Below are positions 30,241 through 36,918 of a stretch of DNA of 36,918 nucleotides, piece after piece (the first letter of the stretch is position 1; each line of letters opens with the position of its first letter). The stretch spans positions 1 to 36,918 of the forward strand of contig CAAGBS010000026.1 in assembly GCA_900768125.1 (NCBI GenBank), in the 5' to 3' direction. Both the position numbers and the translations under genes were made by a program. The notes beneath the pieces are model-generated. The model was given only the letters and a program-made list of their open reading frames with translations, was not told where the DNA came from and searched no databases. Origin of the DNA: Oscillospiraceae bacterium (GTDB taxonomy: Bacteria; Bacillota; Clostridia; Oscillospirales; Ruminococcaceae).

Positions 30241-31896
30241 TTAGTCAGCGAAAACCGCGCCTGTGTTGGAGGAAGTTACCATCTTTGCGTATCTCTTGAG
30301 GTAGCCGTCAAGCTCCTTGGGAGGAAGAATGCCTTTCTCCTTACGCTTTGCTATCTCCGCGTCATCTACCAGCAGAGTGATGCTGCGGTTCGGGATATCA
30401 ATGTGTATCTTGTCGCCGTCCTCAACGAATGCGATAAGTCCGCCCTCGGCAGCCTCGGGTGAAACGTGACCGATAGCCGCGCCCCTGGAAGCGCCGGAGA
30501 AGCGTCCGTCAGTGATGAGCGCAACGTTGCCGTCCAGTCCCTTGCCAACGATAGCCGCGGTCGGTGCCAGCATTTCAGGCATTCCGGGGCCGCCCTTAGG
30601 ACCCTCGTAGCGGATAACGACCACATCGCCGGCCTTGATGTCGCCGCCGAGGATAGCGTCGCATGCAGCCTGCTCGCCGTTGAATACGCGGGCTGTGCCG
30701 GTGAAGTCCATCATCTCAGGCTTCACTGCGCCCTGCTTTACAACGGAGCCGTGTTCAGCGAGGTTGCCGCTCAGGATAGCGATACCGCCGTCCTTGCGTA
30801 TCGGGGAGTCTATCTTGTGTACTATAACGCCGTCTGCGTCCTTTGCCTTTGCGATACGGTCAGCCTGCGTGCCGGAAACGGTCAGTACTTCGGTGTTTAC
30901 ATGGCCGCCCTTTGACAGCTCGCGGATAATCGTCTGGATCCCGCCGACAGCGTTCAGGTCGGTGATGAATACGCTGGAAGCCGGATTCAGCTTTGCAAGC
31001 TGCGGGGTCTTTCTGCTCATCTGGTCGATGTCGTCAAGGGTGATGTCAACCTTTGCCTCGTGCGCGATGGCGAGCAGGTGGAGAACTGTATTCGAAGAAG
31101 CGCCGATAGCCATATCAGTTGCGAGTGCGTTCAGCATATTCTTCTTGGTGAGAATATCGCTCGGGCGGATATTCTGCTTTACAAGCTCCACAGCGCGCTC
31201 GCCGGATTCCTTAGCCAGTCTGCGGCGCGCGGAGTTAACTGCAGGCTCGGTGCCGGCGGTCGGGAGCGCGAGACCCATAGCTTCGGTCAGGCAGTTCATG
31301 GAGTTCGCGGTGTACATGCCGGAGCAGCTTCCGCAGGTGGGGCACGCGTTATCCTCGAAATCCTTGATAACATCGTCGCCTATCTCGCCGTTGGAGTACT
31401 GACCGATAGCCTCGTAAATTTCAGAGTATCCCACGCGCTTGCCCTGTACGCAGCCGGGGTTCATCGGACCGCCGCTGCAGAAGATAGCGGGGAGATTCAT
31501 TCTTGCCGCTGCGAGCACCATGCCTGGCACTATCTTGTCGCAGTTCGGAATGAACACAACGCCGTCCAGCGGGTGAGCGGTCAGCATTACCTCGATGGAG
31601 TCAGCGATAAGCTCTCTGGAAGCCAGGGAGTATCTCATGCCCTTGTGGTTCATAGCGAGGCCGTCGCACACGCCGATGGTGAAGAACTCGAACGGAACGC
31701 CGCCTGCGTTTCTGATGCCGTCCTTTACTGCGCGGGAGATCTCGTGCAGGTGCATATGACCAGGAACATAGTCGCTGGCAGCACAGACTACCGCGATGAA
31801 CGGTCTGTGCATTTCGCTGTCTGTTACGCCCAGAGCCTTGAGTATCGCTCTGTGAGGAGTCTTTTCTACTCCTGCCTTGATAAGGTCACTTCTCAT
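30241..31896 (-). CDS. ilvD: Dihydroxy-acid dehydratase
   Basis: 551 residues, usual length. It dehydrates 2,3-dihydroxy-isovalerate and -3-methylvalerate in valine/isoleucine synthesis, using an iron-sulfur cluster and Mg. IPNCDKIVPGM (C119, D120, K121) and CPTCGSCSGMYTANSMN (C191) are the cluster and metal motifs; GRFSGASRGAAIGHVSPEA near the C-terminus is also conserved. GAAAGGAA precedes the ATG. Last gene of a five-gene run; no other ilv gene is nearby, so this is a split pathway. Confidence 0.96.
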   Translation of the reverse strand: MRSDLIKAGVEKTPHRAILKALGVTDSEMHRPFIAVVCAASDYVPGHMHLHEISRAVKDGIRNAGGVPFEFFTIGVCDGLAMNHKGMRYSLASRELIADSIEVMLTAHPLDGVVFIPNCDKIVPGMVLAAARMNLPAIFCSGGPMNPGCVQGKRVGYSEIYEAIGQYSNGEIGDDVIKDFEDNACPTCGSCSGMYTANSMNCLTEAMGLALPTAGTEPAVNSARRRLAKESGERAVELVKQNIRPSDILTKKNMLNALATDMAIGASSNTVLHLLAIAHEAKVDITLDDIDQMSRKTPQLAKLNPASSVFITDLNAVGGIQTIIRELSKGGHVNTEVLTVSGTQADRIAKAKDADGVIVHKIDSPIRKDGGIAILSGNLAEHGSVVKQGAVKPEMMDFTGTARVFNGEQAACDAILGGDIKAGDVVVIRYEGPKGGPGMPEMLAPTAAIVGKGLDGNVALITDGRFSGASRGAAIGHVSPEAAEGGLIAFVEDGDKIHIDIPNRSITLLVDDAEIAKRKEKGILPPKELDGYLKRYAKMVTSSNTGAVFAD

Positions 31897-31931
31897 GATA
31901 TTTCCTTTCCACCCGTTGACCGGGCGTGTGT

Positions 31932-32897
31932 TTATTTGCAGGAACGATGGAGCATAGCCGCTCCGATTATGCCTGCGTCATTACCGAGGGAGCAGATCAC
32001 GATCCCGGTATTTTTAGCGCTTCTCTTGGAATACACCTGCTCCGCTACCGCTTTCTTCAGCGGAATGAGCAGCGTGTCTCCCTCGTTGCAGACTCCCCCG
32101 CCGATACAGAGTATATCCGGCTGGAAGATGTTGATAACGTTCGTTATCCCCACCGCGAGGTACTTGACGTAGAGGTCGGTGACGAGCTTTCCGGCTTCGT
32201 CGCCCTGCTTCATCGCTATGTATGCAGTGCGGGCGCTGACCTTTCCGTCTTTCTTTATCAAATCAGCCATAAGGCTCTGCGGGTACTTTTCGGCGTATTC
32301 GCGCGTGGTGTTGACAAGCCCGGTCGCCGAGGAATAGGCTTCGAAGCAGCCTTTTCGCCCGCAGGTGCACTGTCTTCCGTCCACCTCGATGACTGTATGC
32401 CCTATCTCGCCGCCTGCGAAATTCGAGCCGCTGTATATCTTTCCATCTATGATGATGCCCGAGCCAACGCCTGTCCCCAGCGTGATGACTACCGCGCTTG
32501 CCGCGCCCTTTGCAGCGCCCGCGCAGTACTCTCCGTAGGCTGCTGCGTCCGCATCGTTGCCGAGGTAGGTCGGGACTCCGAACTTCGCTTCGATATCGGT
32601 TCGCAGCGGCGCGTTGACAAACCCGAGGTTGTTGGAATACTCCACAACTCCGGTCGCCTGGTTGCAGGTGCCCGGGCAGCCGATACCAATGGAATCAAGC
32701 TGCTGAGGGGTCATTCCGGCTTCCGCGCAGGCAAGCTCCGCGGCGCGGATTATATCCGCAAGTATCTCCGCGTAGGGGCGCGGGGAATTTGTCTTGACCT
32801 TGGAGCGCGCGATTATCTCGCAGTTTTCGTTAACGATACCGCACGCGATGTTGGTGCCGCCTATATCTATGCCGAGGTGTCTCTCCATGTTCGCCAT
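31932..32897 (-). CDS. ROK family sugar kinase, probably glucokinase
   Basis: 321 residues. ATP-binding GIDIGGTNIACGIV at about 9-22, TLGTGVGSGIIIDG (second phosphate loop), GGEIGHTVIEVDG with the ROK histidine, and the zinc motif CTCGRKGCFEAY. It phosphorylates a hexose, most likely glucose, in the cytoplasm. AGGAGG lies five bases before the first ATG, favouring it over one three codons later. Next to manA, which suggests hexose-6-phosphate supply; ManNAc or fructose kinases share the fold, so the substrate is not certain. Confidence 0.92.
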   Translation of the reverse strand: MANMERHLGIDIGGTNIACGIVNENCEIIARSKVKTNSPRPYAEILADIIRAAELACAEAGMTPQQLDSIGIGCPGTCNQATGVVEYSNNLGFVNAPLRTDIEAKFGVPTYLGNDADAAAYGEYCAGAAKGAASAVVITLGTGVGSGIIIDGKIYSGSNFAGGEIGHTVIEVDGRQCTCGRKGCFEAYSSATGLVNTTREYAEKYPQSLMADLIKKDGKVSARTAYIAMKQGDEAGKLVTDLYVKYLAVGITNVINIFQPDILCIGGGVCNEGDTLLIPLKKAVAEQVYSKRSAKNTGIVICSLGNDAGIIGAAMLHRSCK

Positions 32898-32915
32898 GTT
32901 GACCTCCTGTCAGGT

Positions 32916-33881
32916 TCAGATGATGTCGGTGAGGATTATCGTACCCTTGCCGGTAACTGTATAGTCGCCGGTGCCCGCCGTGATGAACAGACTGTCGCCC
33001 TTCTTCGCGGAGGTCTTCTCAGCGCCGGACGCTATCTCGAACTCGCCGTCAAGCACCAGCAGCGAGTTGAACGAACCATCGCCGGCGGTGAGCTTTGCGG
33101 TGCCGTCAAGTTCCAGCTTGTTTACGTTGAAGTACTCGCAGGAGCGAAGCAGAGTTTTCTTTCCGCCCTCGATGGCTGTGGGAGCGCCCTGGGCGGTGGT
33201 GGGGTACTTCGGCGGTACGAGATTTGTAACTTCCTTCGCCTTTTCAACGTGAAGTTCGCGCGGCTTTCCGTCCTTGCCGACTCTGCCGTAATCGTAGATA
33301 CGGTAGGTAGTGTTGGAATTCTGCTGTATCTCGGCGATGAGGATACCCTTGCCTATCGCGTGGAGCGTGCCGCTCTCGATGAAGAACACATCGCCCTTGT
33401 GCACGGGGACGTTGTTGGTGACTTCAAGCAGAGTATTGTTCGCGATGCGCTCTGCGAACTCCTCCTTGCTTATTTCGTGCTTGAAGCCGTAGAGAAGCTC
33501 CGCGCCGGGGTCGCAGTCAACGATGTACCACATCTCGGTCTTGCCATATTCGCCCTCAACGCGCAGTGCGTACTCATTTGAAGGGTGCACCTGAACGGAG
33601 AGGTTGTCCTTTGCGTCGATGAGTTTTATCAGCACCGGGAAGTACTCGAAGCGGTCGCAGTTCCTGCCGAGGACGCGCTTACCGTTTGCCGCGATGTAGT
33701 CGGAGAGGGTCTTGCCGTCGAACTCGCCGCCAGTGATAACGCTCTGACCGTCCTTGTGGCAGGAAAGCTCCCAGCTTTCCGCTATTCTGTCGGAATCCAG
33801 CTGCTTGCCGTATTCCTCGCGAAGTCTGTTTCCGCCCCAGATGTAGTCCTTGCAGGGCGCTTTTAGCTTTAAAATTGCCAT
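32916..33881 (-). CDS. manA: Mannose-6-phosphate isomerase, class I
   Basis: 321 residues, the short Firmicute form. Interconverts mannose-6-P and fructose-6-P with one zinc. Metal ligands are visible in LSVQVHPSNEYA, EGEYGKTEMWYIVD and FFIESGTLHAIGKG; EIQQNSNTTYRIYDYGR is the class I signature. A C-terminal cupin-like segment ends the protein. The start follows AAGGA. Eighteen bases before the ROK kinase gene, so both sit in one transcript; together they feed mannose and glucose into glycolysis or GDP-mannose. Confidence 0.95.
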   Translation of the reverse strand: MAILKLKAPCKDYIWGGNRLREEYGKQLDSDRIAESWELSCHKDGQSVITGGEFDGKTLSDYIAANGKRVLGRNCDRFEYFPVLIKLIDAKDNLSVQVHPSNEYALRVEGEYGKTEMWYIVDCDPGAELLYGFKHEISKEEFAERIANNTLLEVTNNVPVHKGDVFFIESGTLHAIGKGILIAEIQQNSNTTYRIYDYGRVGKDGKPRELHVEKAKEVTNLVPPKYPTTAQGAPTAIEGGKKTLLRSCEYFNVNKLELDGTAKLTAGDGSFNSLLVLDGEFEIASGAEKTSAKKGDSLFITAGTGDYTVTGKGTIILTDII

Positions 33882-33910
33882 ATCTATGTATCCTTTCTCG
33901 TTATATATTC

Positions 33911-34528
33911 TTAGTAACCTAAGTTTTCATTGACGATAATTACCTTTATTCTGTCCGGAACGCGCTGCTGCTCCAGCCTTACGAACGAACAGCAGACTCT
34001 CCCATCGCTGCGGCAGTGGGAGCAGGCGCCCGTGACCTCGCAGGGAGTCTTGCAGTGAAGCCGCTTTGTATTCAGCGGAGCAGCGACCTGCTCCACGCGA
34101 CAGACTGCCTCGTCCATGTCCTTTACTATTTTGTTCGTACCGACTATCAGCACCACCTGAGCCGGACCGTATATCATCGCAGCCACGCGGTTACCCCTGC
34201 CGTCCACGTTGTACAGTGCGCCGTCCTCAGTGACTGCATTGCAGCTCGCGAAGAACGTATCGGATACGAACGCCTTGTGCAGAATATCCTCGACTTCCTC
34301 CGGGGTCTTTCCCTCGGAGCGGTCGAGATATATCCCCTTGTATTCAGTCATCAGCAGGTTCTTTACGCCGCTTTCTTCGAGCGTCATGGAGCCGCCGGCG
34401 GTTATCAGCCTGTCGTTTTTCACCAGCTCCCGGACTAAATCGTAAAGCTGCCCGCGCGTTTCCACGAAGTAGGGCTTCATCTTGTTCTTTTCAAGCGCTT
34501 TCATCGTGCGCTGTATTCTGTCTTCCAT
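33911..34528 (-). CDS. LUD domain protein (LutC/YkgG-like)
   Basis: 205 residues. Single LUD (formerly DUF162) domain: LVKNDRLITAGGSMTLEESGVKNLL, FVSDTFFASCNAVTEDGALYNVDGRGNRVAAMIYGPAQVVLIVGTNKIVKDMDEAV in pieces, with the family's GNRVAA and VGTNKIV. The C-terminus has an extra cysteine cluster, C158, C162, C168, C171 and C178-C179, which may bind metal or an iron-sulfur centre. LutA/LutB partners of lactate oxidation are absent here, so lactate use should not be assumed. AGGAGG precedes ATG; 11 bases after the LCP gene. Confidence 0.88.
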   Translation of the reverse strand: MEDRIQRTMKALEKNKMKPYFVETRGQLYDLVRELVKNDRLITAGGSMTLEESGVKNLLMTEYKGIYLDRSEGKTPEEVEDILHKAFVSDTFFASCNAVTEDGALYNVDGRGNRVAAMIYGPAQVVLIVGTNKIVKDMDEAVCRVEQVAAPLNTKRLHCKTPCEVTGACSHCRSDGRVCCSFVRLEQQRVPDRIKVIIVNENLGY

Positions 34529-34539
34529 GCGTCCTCCTG

Positions 34540-35427
34540 TTATTCCTCGCTCTGACCGGATTTCTGCCGTATCGTCACGACTGAATTGTCCGCTATGGCG
34601 AAGCTGCCATCATCGCCGTACTCGCCGTAGGGGACGTAGTAATCAGCGGGATTGATTCCGTATTTCACAGTGTTCAGCATTGCCGCCCGTCGGGAATTGA
34701 ACTGCTCCTCGGTCAGATTCGTTTCAGCGTTCAGGATATCGTCTGCGTAGGCTTTCAGCAGCGAACTGTCGATGTAGGAAACATTCTGGTTCACAAGCTC
34801 GATGAGAATGGAGCCTATCATATTGAATCTGTAGGACTCACCCTCCCCGAAGTCCGCGAACATCAGGTAGCGGTAGACCATCTCGGCGGTAAATATCTGC
34901 TCACCGGAGTTTATCGCCTCGACATCGGCGCCATCATTTATCAGGAGCGTTTTCGCCACGTTGTACTCAACGTTTCCGTAGGTCGCGACGAGCGCCGTGA
35001 GGGTCTCGCGGTCGAACTTCACATAGCCGTCAAACTTTATCCCGAGCGCGTCACCGACTGCGTTCGCAACGCCCTGACCGCCCTGCGCGCCATAGATATT
35101 CGGTAGCGTTCTTCCGGTAGAGGAAAGCGCTATGCCGTCTGTCACCGGAATAAACAGCAGGCGGTTCTCGACCGCGTTATAAGCCGCAGCGATGAACAGC
35201 GTGGGCATGTCGCTTTCCCCGTCGGATATCATTGTCATCACTGCAAGGTCCATGCTGTGGTCGGGCACGAAATCGTCCGAGAGAGTGCCGTCGTTCGTAA
35301 GTCCGGTCTCCCTGGATTCGGGAAACAGGAAATTCCTGAACGAGAATATTGCCATGATTATCATGGCGAGCGTAATGCCGAATGCGATGAAATATATATA
35401 CCAGTTGCTTTTTCTGCGTACTGCCAT
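34540..35427 (-). CDS. Degenerate LytR-CpsA-Psr (LCP) domain protein
   Basis: 295 residues. A short cytoplasmic N-terminus, one membrane helix at about 10-30, then an outer LCP-like domain: LFIAAAYNAVENRLLFIPVTDGIAL, IYGAQGGQGVANAVGDALGIKFDGYVKFD, ALVATYGNVEYNV. LCP enzymes transfer teichoic acid or polysaccharide to peptidoglycan and need several Arg/Asp that bind the lipid phosphate. Here the usual IPRDT is IPVTDG, RTDT is MPTL, and the YxRxR segment is YRYLMFADFG, so the pyrophosphate-site arginines look lost. It may be a non-catalytic partner. First gene of the operon. Confidence 0.72.
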   Translation of the reverse strand: MAVRRKSNWYIYFIAFGITLAMIIMAIFSFRNFLFPESRETGLTNDGTLSDDFVPDHSMDLAVMTMISDGESDMPTLFIAAAYNAVENRLLFIPVTDGIALSSTGRTLPNIYGAQGGQGVANAVGDALGIKFDGYVKFDRETLTALVATYGNVEYNVAKTLLINDGADVEAINSGEQIFTAEMVYRYLMFADFGEGESYRFNMIGSILIELVNQNVSYIDSSLLKAYADDILNAETNLTEEQFNSRRAAMLNTVKYGINPADYYVPYGEYGDDGSFAIADNSVVTIRQKSGQSEE

Positions 35428-35484
35428 AGATTCTGCCTTTCATTGCCGCTTTTTCAAAAAATACGCTTTATCACGGAAAAGGTA

Positions 35485-35513
35485 TTGAATTTTTCCGGAA
35501 TTAGTAATATAAT
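35485..35513 (+). promoter_or_regulatory. Promoter of alr
   Basis: TTGAAT (35485-35490), 17 bases, TATAAT (35508-35513); about 96-base leader to the alr start with a small GTGTC/GACAC hairpin. Confidence 0.8.
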
Positions 35514-35569
35514 ATACAAGGCGATATCGGAAACAGCGGCTGGTTATTGTGTCGTGCTGACACATTGAT

Positions 35570-35598
35570 ATTATACCACACTTTTTCTGAAATTTCAA
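35570..35598 (-). promoter_or_regulatory. Promoter of the LCP-LUD-manA-ROK-ilvD operon
   Basis: Minus strand TTGAAA (35593-35598), 17 bases, TATAAT (35570-35575), about 135 bases before the LCP start codon. It lies to the right of the alr promoter, so the two promoters point at each other and overlap in output. Confidence 0.8.
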
Positions 35599-35615
35599 CA
35601 CATTGAGGAGCGAAC

Positions 35616-36752
35616 ATGAAGAATTTTTATCACAGAGCATGGGCGGAGATAAATCTTGACGTCCTGAAAAATAATATAGAGATAATCAGAGAATACTCCG
35701 GAAACCGCGATATAATTGCGATAGTAAAGGCTAACGCATACGGACACGGCGACGCGGAATGCGCCCTCGCGATGAACCACATCGGAGTAAAACACTTCGC
35801 GGTCTCGAATCTGTGGGAAGCGCAGAATCTTTCCTCTGCGGGCGTGGAGGGGGATATCCTGATCTTCGGCTACTGCGATATCCCGCTGATATTTGAAAAC
35901 CTTGACAAGAATTACATTTTCACCGTGGGAAGCGTCCCCTACGCGGAGGAGCTTTCCGAAGCGGCGGTGAAAGCGGGCGTAAAGGTGCCTGTGCACATCA
36001 AGTTCGACACCGGAATGTGCCGCGTAGGAATAACCACCGCGGAGGAAGCCGACAAGATACTCGCTCTCCCCTGTCTCGACTGCCGCGCGGGCTACACGCA
36101 CTTTGCAGTCGCGGACTCGCTGGAGAAGGAGGACATGGAGTTCACCGAAAAGCAATACAAGCTGCTGGCGGATATCTGCCATTCGCGGAATCTCCCCATG
36201 CATTCCCAGAACAGCGGCGGGATCTTGTTCCACAAGGACTTTGACGGCGACTTTATCCGCGCCGGCATCGTGATGTACGGACACCGCCCGAATACCGAAT
36301 ATCCGCTCCCAGACGGGATCAAATCGGTGTTCAGCATGAAAGCTGTCATCAGCCAGATAAAGACGATAAGTCCCGGCGACACGGTAAGCTACGGCAGGAC
36401 TTTCACCGCTGAGAAGCCCACACGCCTGGCGCTTATCCCCTGCGGCTACGCAGACGGATTCAACCGCAGGCTCTCCGGGCAGTGGAACGTGCTTATCCAC
36501 GGAAAACCCGCCCCGGTCTGCGGACGCATCTGCATGGATCAGACCCTCGTTGACATCACGGATATCCCGGAAGCGCAGACAGGCGATGAAGTAACCGTTT
36601 ATTCTGACGAGACTTTCGGCGGTTCTTCGGTTGACCACGCCGCAGACCTCATCGGCACGATAAGCTACGAGCTGCTCTGCTGCATAGGCACGCGGGTTCC
36701 CCGGGTATTCATCGAAAACGGCAGGGAAAAGGACATTCTCAGATACATTTAA
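35616..36752 (+). CDS. alr: Alanine racemase
   Basis: 378 residues. PLP enzyme making D-alanine for cell wall synthesis. K38 in VKANAYGHG is the PLP lysine, R136 in CRVGI contacts the cofactor, and Y259 in SYGRTF is the second catalytic base; GYADGFNRR and GRICMDQ complete the C-terminal domain. Complete, with GAGGAG before the ATG. One of very few plus-strand genes here. A VanT-like serine racemase has the same fold, but there is no membrane domain or van gene nearby, so alr is preferred. Confidence 0.94.
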   Translation: MKNFYHRAWAEINLDVLKNNIEIIREYSGNRDIIAIVKANAYGHGDAECALAMNHIGVKHFAVSNLWEAQNLSSAGVEGDILIFGYCDIPLIFENLDKNYIFTVGSVPYAEELSEAAVKAGVKVPVHIKFDTGMCRVGITTAEEADKILALPCLDCRAGYTHFAVADSLEKEDMEFTEKQYKLLADICHSRNLPMHSQNSGGILFHKDFDGDFIRAGIVMYGHRPNTEYPLPDGIKSVFSMKAVISQIKTISPGDTVSYGRTFTAEKPTRLALIPCGYADGFNRRLSGQWNVLIHGKPAPVCGRICMDQTLVDITDIPEAQTGDEVTVYSDETFGGSSVDHAADLIGTISYELLCCIGTRVPRVFIENGREKDILRYI

Positions 36753-36760
36753 GGACGCCT

Positions 36761-36804
36761 ATAAAATTATCCCGACAGCGCATAACTGCCGGGATATAAT
36801 TTAT
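36761..36804 (+). terminator. Hairpin after alr
   Basis: CCCG-a-CAG pairs with CTG-c-CGGG (36771-36778 with 36786-36793) with an A/T-rich extension on both sides (36761-36770, 36794-36804). It resembles a terminator but lacks a clean T-run. Confidence 0.55.
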
Positions 36805-36918
36805 GGTCACCTCTAAAAACCTTATGTGAGCGAAAATGTGCAGTGCGCACCATCTTCGTCGTCAAACCTCCTCGTAAGGCATACAGCCTTACTTCGTCGG
36901 CTTTCCTAGAAGCTGGCA
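36805..36918. repeat. Palindromic, repeat-like stretch at the right edge
   Basis: GTAAGGC-5-GCCTTAC (36874-36892) is flanked by direct repeats CTTCGTCG (36854-36861 and 36892-36899); another small stem GTGC/GCAC lies at 36838-36850. No credible reading frame. It looks like a dispersed extragenic repeat or the start of a small insertion, cut by the window end. Confidence 0.4.

Noticed and set aside
31926..33581. 551-codon plus-strand frame across the ROK kinase and manA
   Set aside because: Spans two genes antisense and their junction; product of codon bias in the real genes.
33911..34528. Lactate utilisation operon
   Set aside because: Only one LUD gene; no LutA/LutB-like iron-sulfur proteins or lactate permease around it.
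35616..36752. VanT-type serine racemase
   Set aside because: No membrane domain and no other van genes; catalytic pattern is that of ordinary alanine racemase.
1..36918. CRISPR array or prophage
   Set aside because: No regular spaced direct repeats and no phage structural or lysis genes seen on either strand.

Overview
The window looks like chromosomal DNA from a low-to-moderate GC, anaerobic, spore-lineage Firmicute, most likely an Oscillospiraceae/Ruminococcus-type gut bacterium. This rests on a type III glutamine synthetase, SpoVS next to a YmdB phosphodiesterase, rpsO-pnp linkage, an iron-dependent alcohol dehydrogenase, COG1361/CARDB-type surface repeats, and sigma-A promoters that are almost all TTGACA-like/17 bp/TATAAT. 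The genus is an inference.

Left end (1 to about 3945) is one end of an integrated mobile element, the rest of which lies off the left edge. It has a palindrome-rich, oriT-like region ahead of a gene leaving the window, a TIGR04076-type cargo gene, two tandem SpoVG-like genes, an XRE repressor with a consensus promoter and operator-like palindrome, and a large serine recombinase. The recombinase reading frame runs into the 3' end of a tRNA-Glu gene and through that gene's terminator, so one element/chromosome junction is probably here.

The chromosome proper follows, almost wholly on the minus strand: tRNA-Glu and tRNA-Met; a coupled pair of zinc-ribbon membrane proteins; glnN with a structured leader; a polar amino-acid ABC importer (binding protein, permease, ATPase); a NUDIX-asparaginase-YitT operon; a purA-ymdB-spoVS operon; an ATC-hydrolase family gene; rpsO-pnp with a long pnp leader hairpin; galE; a MATE exporter; an Fe-alcohol dehydrogenase; a three-gene operon of ABC ATPase, a 1054-residue CARDB-type surface protein and an FtsX/MacB-type permease; an AIM24 family gene; an M50 membrane protease; and a five-gene operon (degenerate LCP protein, LUD protein, manA, ROK sugar kinase, ilvD). 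Alanine racemase is divergent at the right end and is followed by a repeat-like palindromic stretch.

Themes: nitrogen handling (importer, asparaginase, GSIII) lies within 8 kb. RNA-level control appears repeatedly (glnN, rpsO and pnp leaders). The least explained parts are the CARDB/ABC operon, the zinc-ribbon pair, the degenerate LCP protein and the recombinase/tRNA junction. No CRISPR array, rRNA or prophage structural gene was seen.
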